Assembly: GCF_002482385.1 (NCBI RefSeq)
Contig: NZ_DLFW01000029.1
Location: forward strand, 62,001-126,000
From: Dysgonomonas sp. UBA7710
GTDB taxonomy: Bacteria; Bacteroidota; Bacteroidia; Bacteroidales; Dysgonomonadaceae
Direction: 5' to 3'
DNA length: 64,000 nucleotides
Shown one piece after another: positions 18,901 through 25,938 of this stretch (the first letter of the stretch is position 1; each line of letters begins with the position of its first letter). The notes beneath the pieces are model-generated. The model saw only the letters and a program-made list of their open reading frames with translations, did not search any database and was not told the DNA's origin. The translations under genes and the position numbers were made by a program.

Positions 18901-19017
18901 GACGCCAATAAGAGGCTCATTGCCGGCAGCCGTAACTTTTCCCGTAAGTGTAACTTTGGTCTGTGCCATAAGACACAGAGGCAAGGTTAGTAATAGAATT
19001 ATCAGATATTTTTTCAT
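15979..19017 (-). CDS. SusC/RagA family TonB-linked outer-membrane transporter (PUL 1)
   Basis: This 1012-residue TonB-dependent glycan importer works with the SusD encoded downstream. A signal peptide (1-18, LPLCLMAQ) is followed by a carboxypeptidase-D-regulatory domain (about 24-95, GKVTAAGNEPLIGVTV). The SusC-type plug contains VVIGYGVVKKSDLTSS, ITGSGGPGDNPRVIIRG and DASAAAIYGTRGSNGVILVTTK. The barrel runs to the C-terminal GLNINF. Length is typical. Upstream is the interrupted SusE-like gene, read in the same direction with 35 bases between its second stop and this start. Confidence 0.96.
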   Translation of the reverse strand: MKKYLIILLLTLPLCLMAQTKVTLTGKVTAAGNEPLIGVTVMEKGTTNGTMTDIDGNYTLLNVPENATILYSMIGLITKEVKMDKGGVINVVMEDNTKMLDDVVVIGYGVVKKSDLTSSITTVKGEALKNMTSGNALYSMQGKANGVQITGSGGPGDNPRVIIRGVTTINGSDPLYVVDGVPMADGTNINFLNQNDIESIEVLKDASAAAIYGTRGSNGVILVTTKKGSEGKVKFQVSASLGMQTLSKPDMANAATYEKVFKERYENDKAKGGGNAPWDVAGIGSFSDTDWWDQTVNDVAYTQSYNFSFQGGTDKFVYSGSFGYFRQNSQFDVGYWERITGRFNTEYKFNSIVKAGIDFAPRYENWDDTPNLFDAIMRMDPTTPVYRAREDWTANEYDNYARSYHNQVWNPAGSVARQNKHSNEYGLMMNPYLSIEPIKGLVARTQFSVNARFRMTDNYTPKFYIDNLEQSEQSKIERNSNHWVDWTWTNTLNYMRTFNEKHNLNLMGGFTMEKFAQYWLTGSREALPSNHENLQYVSAGTLNPQASGTDVYTSYLSYLGRVMYNYDNRYYLTASVRSDGSSKFPKGNKYATFPAASVAWRISEEGFMKNQNVLSNLKLRAGWGRVGNDKIDINSFLNLIGGSDYVFNSDRYVGTSISSVGNTTLKWEAVEDYNVGIDAGFLDNRLDITADIFLKKSKDMLIKKQNLMVSGYPMWNAEMWSNIGSMEAKGWELSVNWKDQMRDFNYEVGVNLSSVKNIAKGFGLTTEYLRGGFFNEYIIKNEVGGEISRFYGYVADGIFQNQTEINSHTSNTGELLQSDAVPGDIRFKDLNNDGVLDEKDKTYIGSAFPDLMIGLNLRMGYKNFDLVSNFYGTIGNDIYNSAKGGFYAGTEGQNVFADAYDKAWRGEGTSNYYPRLSYTDANLNYRRVSSFFVEDGSYFRCKLLQIGYTLPTKMTKGLGIRLSASAQNLFTITSYSGMDPERAAMGSVLEAGIDNLGYPNPRTFLFGLNINF

Positions 19018-19052
19018 AAGTATTTATTTATGTTTTTTACTTCTGTTTATGT

Positions 19053-20519
19053 TTACTCGCGGACAAGTTTAGCTCTTCCCAAATGAGCATCAAAGTATAA
19101 TTTATAAGAACCTGTTTGTTTTACTGTCGGTTTGGCCCAGTTATCAGCACCGTTAGGCTTGGTCCATGCAGGGTTCTTATAATCGCCATAATAATTGAAA
19201 ATTTCCGGTTCGTCCGAATTGTCCACTCGCTATGAGCAATAGTTCCACCATCCATCGGAGTGCCAGTTGTGGAAAATAAAATTCATTTTTTGTCCAGCTT
19301 CCAAAGACAAAGGGTTAGCCAAATAATAGAGGTGCGGATTGGTCGCATCCTGTGTAAACCGGCTTACTTCTTTCGGATTGGAAGTCATATAACCAAAATA
19401 GAACTCCTGAAGCCAGCTTCCACCATCACCCCAAGTATCCAGGCTGATAGAACCGAACTTATGAGGTACGGGATCAATCGCATCAGCAATTGCATATGTC
19501 TTGACTTTATAAATAGCGGTTTTTACATTAAATGTAATTTCATAATATACATTCGCCTGAGTTAACACGATAGGTTCTGCAATATCAGGGTCATCAGTCA
19601 ATTTTGTGTTATCAGCAGGATCGATGCCGAAACAAATCGGGGTAAAATCGCTTTTTTGAGGTAAGAAGAAAATTTCAGTACCTGCTTTCTGGCAATAGTA
19701 ATTGGCTTTATATTCATAAGCGGCAGTACGCTCTATACGCATAGGCACGCCAAAAACGTCACTGTTCAACTCGGCTACAGTCGCTACATCCGAAAGGTAC
19801 ATTTTAGGGAAGTCCGGCATTTCCGATACAGTAATCACACTGGTCTTGCTTGTTTCGAGTCCTGCTTTGTCAACAGCCTTTAATGTCAGATTATATATGG
19901 CTACAGCCGAAGGTAATGTTATAGGATCGTTGAATTCGAGGGTCTTGCCTGAATTTGTGAAGGTTGTGATTTCCCTCGAATAATTGATTTCAGGTATATC
20001 TATTGTTACCTGCTCCAATGCTTTGTCATCTTCCACTGTAAACTTAACATTCAATCGGGTTTCTGTTTTCAGCAGAACTGTTATAGCTGCATCCGGAGAT
20101 ACAGTAAATACAGGATTTGTGAAATCCCCGTCCATGGTAACTAGTACAGTTTCTGTAGTGGTACGTCCGCCCCGGTCGGTAGCGGTAACATCCAATTGGA
20201 AATTGTCTCCTTCCAGACCCTTCGCTATCTTGTATTTATAGTTCAGGTCGAAAGAATATACAATACTGTCTAATGTAAGATCTATAGTCTTATCCAGATT
20301 GAATGCCGCATTTTTCAGATTGATGGAACGAAGCCCGTCTTTATCGTCTATCTTTGCTTTAATAATGATTTCCCTCCCCGGCTCTGTCTTTATATTCGAA
20401 GAGCCCATAACAATTGTAGGAGGTAACCCGTCCACATCAGAATAGCCATCGTCATCACTGCATCCATTCAATAGAAATAGAAGGATCAACAGCAAGCTAA
20501 TACACTTTTTTGTTTTCAT
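19053..20519 (-). pseudogene. SusE/SusF-like surface lipoprotein interrupted by in-frame TAG
   Basis: First gene of the PUL 1 operon. The signal peptide ends LLNGC (lipid Cys20) followed by SDDDG, as in surface-exposed lipoproteins. Beta-sandwich domains follow (about 30-230), then a C-terminal SusE-type glycan-binding region with many aromatics (NFIFHNWHSDGWWNYCS). The frame meets TAG at 19232-19230 after 429 residues. The same frame then continues for 58 sense codons to TAA at 19055-19053, including FNYYGDYKNPAW and GSYKLYFDAHLGRAKLV, which is the normal end of SusE-like proteins. A single TGG-to-TAG change would explain it. Alternatives are a sequencing error, or a truncated but still exported protein. 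The start is supported by a normal lipoprotein signal. Confidence 0.8.
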
Positions 20520-20556
20520 GAAATCAGATTTTAGTTTATGAAATTTTTTTAATTTA

Positions 20557-20577
20557 AGGTCTCAGACCTATTTATTA
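20557..20577 (-). promoter_or_regulatory. Palindromic leader motif upstream of SusE-like gene
   Basis: AGGTCTCAGACCT at 20557-20569 is a perfect palindrome around one C, followed by ATTTATTA. The 21-base stretch is 18/21 identical to one at 40857-40877 just upstream of GH28 in PUL 2. It starts 38 bases before the SusE-like start codon and could be a leader hairpin or regulator site. Confidence 0.4.
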
Positions 20578-20819
20578 CTTTGTATCTGCAATAGCAATAG
20601 TCAGTTATAAATAAAATATGTTGTATTAAATACTTTCTATAGCTTATTTCTTGGAGAATACAGTTAAAACCGCAGTTGTGGACGTTCTAATTGTACCAGC
20701 ACTACATTTTGCAGCAAATGTATATATTGATCGACTACGGACGGGAACGCAAACTAATCATTAATGAATGCTAAATCGGTCAATGCTCAATTAGGGTATC
20801 TATATTATCAGATTATTAT

Positions 20820-20827
20820 TACATTTG
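20820..20827 (+). promoter_or_regulatory. -7 promoter box for hybrid regulator
   Basis: TACATTTG fits TAnnTTTG, 31 bases before the ATG at 20859. No clear -33 TTTG at the standard distance was found. Confidence 0.4.
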
Positions 20828-20858
20828 AATATAAATAGTCAATAGTCTGATAAACCTT

Positions 20859-23800
20859 ATGAGATCGTTTTTATTCCTGATTCTTATTCTTTCGTCATTA
20901 CTATCATCTTATGCTCAGTCTTATACGATAAAAAGGCTGGGTATAGAACATGGCGTTTCAAACAATTATATTGTGAGCATTACGCAGGATAAAAGAGGAT
21001 TCTTATGGTTTGCCACCGAATCCGGATTAAACAGGTTTGACGGAAATAAATGCAGAATCTATAAAAAGAATAACATCGAGGGCAGTAACAGTGTAAGCGG
21101 CAACGAACTGAACAAGGTATATGCCGATCAACAGGATAATGTGGTATGGATCGCGACACAACGGGAAGGGCTAAACATGTTTGATTGCTATTCTGAAACA
21201 TTTACCCATTATAAACATGACGCCGCCAATCCATCGGGAATTATAACAAACGACATTACCGATATAACCAACTCTAAAGACGGGAACCTATGGCTGTCTA
21301 CATATTACAGGGGTGTGGAGTATTTCAACAAAAGGAATAAGACGTTCGAACACTATAATCAGTCTACGATTCCGGGGATGGTCAGTGATAATGTCTGGTC
21401 TGTAAATGAAGACAATAAAGGACTGTTATATATCGGACATGTGTCGTCAGGACTGAGCATATTGTCATTGAAAGACAAAAAGATAAGAAATTTCAGAAAC
21501 AATCCGGATGATAAGGAAAGCTTGCCGGGAGATGAAGTAAGGACTATCTATGTCGATAAAAATGATAATGTATGGATAGGGACGAACAATGGGCTGGCTC
21601 TTTTTAATGCTGAGAAAGAATCATTTATAGTATTCAGCCACGATCCCCAAAACAAGGCTTCCCTGATTTCTAACTACATATACACCATTAATCAGCTCAG
21701 CGACGGGAAATTGTGGGTCGGAACAGAAAAAGGCGGTGTAAGTATCCTTGATATAAAGCAGAGCATGTTCCTGACCCCTCAGCATGTTTCGTTCAATAAT
21801 ATTTCTTACCGGGACGATAGCAAAGGATTTTCGAATCCAACGATCCGGTGCATTTATCAGGACTCTTTCAACAACTCCTGGTTTGCCACATATGGAGGAG
21901 GAATAAACTTCATCAGCCATTACTCACCTTTTTTCGATACATGGTCGTACTCACCTATACAAACGCTGAATAATTCTTTAAATAACCCGATAGCATGGGG
22001 AATATGCACTGATGAGAAAGACCGTGTATGGATAGGGACCGATGGCGGGGGAATCAATATTTTCGAAAACGGAGAAAGGACACGGATTTTAGATAAAAAG
22101 AGCAATAAGATAACCGATGACGCTATCTTAGCCGCGATCAGAGACTCAAAGAACAACCTATGGTTCGGCACGTTCCGGGGTGGTGTGAATATATTTGATT
22201 CGCAGAGTAAAGCCATTTCGGAATTTATGATAGAAGGGAAAAACACGGATGTCAGGTGTTTTTATGAAGACAACGAAAAGAATATGTGGATAGGTTGTAC
22301 CTATGGATTATATCAATATAATATAGAGACAAAGAAAGGGCAGTTGTTCTCTACCGGGAATTCCGAATTGCCGAATAATCTTGTACGGGCTATTTCGAAA
22401 GATAATAAAGGACAAATATGGATCGGTTTCTTCGGGGAAGGGCTGGCTGTTCTCGACAAGAATTTAAAAGTTATCAGGATTCTAAAGACAGACAGGGGCT
22501 TTCCATCCAATACGGTAGATCATATATACAAAGACACGAAAGGGCAAATGTGGGTGGCCACGGGGGAGGGGCTTGTCTATTTCAAATCTCCCGATAAAAT
22601 GGATGAATATATCGTTTTCGACGAGAAAGACGGATTAATCAACAGCCATATCAGGGCTATTACCGAAGATAAGGATGGTAACATATGGATTAGCACCAAC
22701 GGAGGGATCAGCCGTTTTATGCACAACAATAACAAGTTCGATAATTACGACCATTACAATGGGGTTCCCCTGGGTGATTTTATGAGCGGTTCGGTTACCA
22801 AAGACTCCAAAGGAACAATATTCTTCGGCTCGCAAAACGGTGTCTGTTATTTTGATCCCGAAGCTGTACCTACTCAAATAGATTTACCGCCTACGGCTAT
22901 CACCAGTTTTAAAATATATAGCGATCAGCTGAAAATATCGGATAACGATACGGATATACCGGTTACGTCCGACATTGAGCTAAGCTATAATCAAAATACA
23001 TTCAATATATCATTCAATGTATTGGATTATTCTCTCAATCATCTGGTAGAATATACTTATATGCTCAAGGGACTGGAGGATTTATGGTATAATACACAGG
23101 GAGAAAACTCCGTTACCTTCCGCAATATTCCTCCGGGTACATACGAACTGTTAATCAAATCCCGGGTTAAAAATCAGGACTGGTCGGAGAATATTACCTC
23201 TCTGACAATTAATATCAATCCGCCATTGTGGCTCACATGGTGGGCTAAAGCGCTGTATATTATAGCGGTTTTCTGCATAGTAATTCTTATACTCCGTTTC
23301 TATAAGCGTAAACTCGACTTAGAGAATTCTCTTACTTTAGAAAAGAAAAACCATCTGCAAGAACAAGAATTAAATAACGAAAGACTCCGTTTTTTTACGA
23401 ATATAACCCATGAACTGCGTACTCCTCTGACTCTCATACTGGGGCCTCTGGAGGATCTGCATAGCGACCCAAGCCTTATAGAAAAGCATTCTTCCAAAAT
23501 ATCAGCTATTTACAGAAGTGCAACACGGCTGTTAAGCCTTATTAATCAAATACTGGAATTCCGGAAAACAGAAACCCAAAATAAAAGACTTAGTGTATAT
23601 AAAAGTGATATTTCACAACTGATACATGAAGTCGGTTTAAAATATAAAGAGCTTAACACCAACAAGCGCATATCATTCAATATCAGCATAGAAACTCAGG
23701 ACGTGAATATTTTCTTCGATCCGGATGTAATAACGACCATACTGGAAAACTTATTATCCAATGCATTCAAATATACGCAAAAAGGAAGTATTTTGCTCAT

Positions 23801-24917
23801 ATTGAGATCTGTAGGGGATAAGGGTGTAAACTATACCGAAATAGAGGTCAGAGACACGGGAAGAGGCATTCCCCCTGAATCAATTTCCAAAATATTCGAC
23901 AGGTATTATCAGGCCGAAAGGGAGCAGCAAGTATCCGGTACGGGTATCGGACTGGCCCTTGTGCATAATCTCGCTTCCATACATCAGGGAGAAATAGTTG
24001 TTGAAAGTAAACCGGGTGAAGGAACTTCTTTCCGTTTCAGAATCGTTACGGACAATACTTATCCTGATGCTTTACATATGGATAAGACAGCCAAAGATGC
24101 CATAGAAGAAAACAGGGAAAAAGAAAGAACGGAAACAAATGACACAAAACAAGTCATTCTGGTTATCGAAGATAATGATGATATCAGAGATTATATCCAC
24201 AACTCACTATCCGAACAATACAAGGTATATACTGCTTCTAACGGGATAAAAGGGTTAGATGAAGCTTATGCGCACATACCTGATATTATTATCAGTGATA
24301 TTATGATGCCCGGGATGGATGGTTTCGAATTGAGCAGAACGTTGAAAGCAGATGTCAGAACAAGCCATATACCAATTATCCTGCTTACGGCAAGGGATAC
24401 TATTCAGGACCGGACAGAAGGGTACACTATCGGAGTAGAGTCATATATAACAAAACCTTTCAGCGCCAGCCTGTTGCATAGCCGTGTTGCCAATCTGCTG
24501 GAAGCCCGGCGGAAGGTCGCAGAATTGATAAATAATAATACTGCAAATAAGAATGCCATCATAATAGATTCTATAAGCAAAATAGATAATGAGTTTATAG
24601 AAAAAGTAACGTCCATTATTGAGCAGAATCTGGATTCGGACAATGTAGATGTTGCATTTATAGCGGACAAAATGAATATGAGCCATTCCACACTATACAG
24701 AAAGGTCAAAGCTCTTACGGGTATGTCTGCAAATGAATTTATAAGAAAGGTAAGAATACGCAATGCAGAGCAACTTCTTCTGACGGGGAAATATACTATT
24801 TCCGAAATATCCTATATGGTAGGGATGAATAGTGTTACTTATTTCCGCCAATGCTTCAAAGAAGAATTTGGATTGGTACCATCCGAGTACATAAAACAGA
24901 TAATGAACAGAAAGTAA
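20859..24917 (+). CDS. Hybrid two-component system regulator (HTCS) of PUL 1
   Basis: A 1352-residue single-chain sensor and transcription factor. A signal peptide (1-19) precedes repeated periplasmic propeller units (about 25-680; repeats such as GFLWFATESGLNRFD and NVWIGTNNGLALFN) and a Y_Y_Y domain (about 690-780). A membrane helix lies at about 790-812. The kinase has H851 in THELRTP and ATP-binding boxes NLLSNAFKYT, DTGRGIP and GTGIGLAL. A receiver domain follows with D1147 in ISDIMMPGMDG, then an AraC-type DNA-binding domain (about 1250-1350, ISEISYMVGMNSVTYFRQCFK). HTCS proteins sense a glycan fragment in the periplasm and activate the neighbouring PUL. It is divergent from the SusE-C-D-GH30 operon and reads towards the GH2 gene, so these are its likely targets. 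Confidence 0.96.
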   Translation: MRSFLFLILILSSLLSSYAQSYTIKRLGIEHGVSNNYIVSITQDKRGFLWFATESGLNRFDGNKCRIYKKNNIEGSNSVSGNELNKVYADQQDNVVWIATQREGLNMFDCYSETFTHYKHDAANPSGIITNDITDITNSKDGNLWLSTYYRGVEYFNKRNKTFEHYNQSTIPGMVSDNVWSVNEDNKGLLYIGHVSSGLSILSLKDKKIRNFRNNPDDKESLPGDEVRTIYVDKNDNVWIGTNNGLALFNAEKESFIVFSHDPQNKASLISNYIYTINQLSDGKLWVGTEKGGVSILDIKQSMFLTPQHVSFNNISYRDDSKGFSNPTIRCIYQDSFNNSWFATYGGGINFISHYSPFFDTWSYSPIQTLNNSLNNPIAWGICTDEKDRVWIGTDGGGINIFENGERTRILDKKSNKITDDAILAAIRDSKNNLWFGTFRGGVNIFDSQSKAISEFMIEGKNTDVRCFYEDNEKNMWIGCTYGLYQYNIETKKGQLFSTGNSELPNNLVRAISKDNKGQIWIGFFGEGLAVLDKNLKVIRILKTDRGFPSNTVDHIYKDTKGQMWVATGEGLVYFKSPDKMDEYIVFDEKDGLINSHIRAITEDKDGNIWISTNGGISRFMHNNNKFDNYDHYNGVPLGDFMSGSVTKDSKGTIFFGSQNGVCYFDPEAVPTQIDLPPTAITSFKIYSDQLKISDNDTDIPVTSDIELSYNQNTFNISFNVLDYSLNHLVEYTYMLKGLEDLWYNTQGENSVTFRNIPPGTYELLIKSRVKNQDWSENITSLTININPPLWLTWWAKALYIIAVFCIVILILRFYKRKLDLENSLTLEKKNHLQEQELNNERLRFFTNITHELRTPLTLILGPLEDLHSDPSLIEKHSSKISAIYRSATRLLSLINQILEFRKTETQNKRLSVYKSDISQLIHEVGLKYKELNTNKRISFNISIETQDVNIFFDPDVITTILENLLSNAFKYTQKGSILLILRSVGDKGVNYTEIEVRDTGRGIPPESISKIFDRYYQAEREQQVSGTGIGLALVHNLASIHQGEIVVESKPGEGTSFRFRIVTDNTYPDALHMDKTAKDAIEENREKERTETNDTKQVILVIEDNDDIRDYIHNSLSEQYKVYTASNGIKGLDEAYAHIPDIIISDIMMPGMDGFELSRTLKADVRTSHIPIILLTARDTIQDRTEGYTIGVESYITKPFSASLLHSRVANLLEARRKVAELINNNTANKNAIIIDSISKIDNEFIEKVTSIIEQNLDSDNVDVAFIADKMNMSHSTLYRKVKALTGMSANEFIRKVRIRNAEQLLLTGKYTISEISYMVGMNSVTYFRQCFKEEFGLVPSEYIKQIMNRK

Positions 24918-24952
24918 TCGGGGTAAAGAACGTTTTATCTTTTCGGGGAAAG

Positions 24953-25382
24953 TTTATCTATGTAGTAAGCAATTAGTATTAACTTTTAGCTTATGGTTCT
25001 TTGAAGTGTTGATTGGCCCCCTTAATCCCCCTCCGGGCAGGGCTGTTAAGTTCTAATTTTTTATACCCTCTGTGTCATGTTGAACGGAGTGAAACATCTC
25101 GTTCCTCAGGGTCGGGATCCTTCGTTCCACTCAGGATGACAGCAGAAAATAACAGAATAAAGTAGAGAACTTAACAGCCCTGCCCGGAGGGGGACTTACA
25201 ATGAGGGTAAAAAGTAATAGGTAGAAAAAGTGTTACTTTTACATACGCTTCGCTCCTGTGACCGTTGGTTGTTACTTTTTTGAAAATAGTTACAAGTAAA
25301 CGAGATACGAGATACAAGTTGTTGACTGATGACTGTTAACTGTTAACTGATATATCTGTCACCTTTGTTACCTTTTTTAATA
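24953..25382 (+). repeat. Intergenic dispersed repeat, copy A (with internal insertion)
   Basis: This copy is matched in reverse orientation by 51620-51901. The core at 25207-25344 (138 bases) is identical to the complement of 51659-51796 apart from two substitutions and has no gaps. Weaker matches extend left (TTTATCTATGTA at 24953-24964; a 24-base block at 24997-25020) and right (GTTACCTTTTTTA at 25367-25379). Copy A carries an extra palindromic segment at 25026-25194 that copy B lacks. No open frame is conserved between the copies. It lies in the 1020-base gap between the regulator and the GH2 gene. Confidence 0.85.
25026..25194. repeat. 29-bp perfect inverted repeats around a palindromic element
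   Basis: The arms 25026-25054 and 25166-25194 are perfect complements over 29 bases (core GGGCAGGGCTGTTAAG). Between them lies a second, imperfect palindrome at 25073-25141, beginning TGTCATGTTGAACGGAG and ending CACTCAGGATGACA, of the kind found as interspersed palindromic repeats in many genomes. The whole block looks like a small non-autonomous mobile or REP-like insertion. No protein is encoded. Confidence 0.8.
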
Positions 25383-25737
25383 GTTACGGGTTGGCTGGCG
25401 CCCTGTTTTGTTTCACGCAAAGACGCAGAGACGCAAAGTTTTTACATCTTACGAGTTGTTAATTGATGACTGTTAACTGTTCACTGAAAAAAACTGTTAC
25501 TTCTGTTACTTTTTAACTATATATAGTTAATGAATGTGAAATGCGTAAGATGTAAACAATGAAAAAACTGTCAGATGTGTCAGGTTTTAACCATACATAG
25601 TTAATAAACGTAAATATAGTGATGAATTATGGGCTTTAAGTAATAAGTAGTAAGTTGAGAAAGCTGTATTACTGCTAACTGTTGACTGTTAACTGTTAAC
25701 TGTAAATAGTGTTACCTTTGTTACCTTTTTTACTATT
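25320..25737 (+). repeat. Three degenerate copies of a roughly 60-base unit
   Basis: Units at about 25320-25382, 25454-25520 and 25678-25737 each combine tandem TTAACTGT/TCACTG words with a tail close to GTTACCTTTTTTACTAT. The first overlaps the right end of repeat copy A, and a fourth copy forms the corresponding end of copy B. They are diverged and non-coding. Confidence 0.6.
25415..25438 (+). repeat. Triple 8-base direct repeat
   Basis: ACGCAAAG, ACGCAGAG and ACGCAAAG stand in tandem. Sequences of this 'ACGCAAAGACGC' type recur in intergenic DNA of many bacteria. A related stretch is at 54203-54243. Function is unknown. Confidence 0.6.
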
Positions 25738-25899
25738 GCGATCAAAAGACAGATTCCTGACCAAAATAAATGACTAATTGATGATTCTGTGTTTGGTTTT
25801 CGTCTTATTTCTTTTACAAACAACAGGATTTATAATATATGACTCATTTACTATCCTAATTTGCCCTATCTATACCCCTTCGCATTCTGTCATATATTG

Positions 25900-25907
25900 T
25901 ATTTTTG
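25900..25907 (+). promoter_or_regulatory. -7 promoter box for GH2 gene
   Basis: TATTTTTG fits TAnnTTTG, 31 bases before the ATG at 25939. It suggests that the GH2 gene has its own promoter beyond the repeat-filled gap. No standard -33 box is visible. Confidence 0.45.
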
Positions 25908-25938
25908 TTAACGCAGAAATTAACAAATTTAATATATC

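Noticed and set aside
19230..20519. Treating the SusE-like gene as a complete 429-residue protein
   Set aside because: Continuation of the same frame beyond the TAG has SusE-like C-terminal features, so the shorter product is probably truncated.
25321..25740. CRISPR array
   Set aside because: The repeats are degenerate, of uneven spacing and without unique equal-length spacers, and no cas gene is present.
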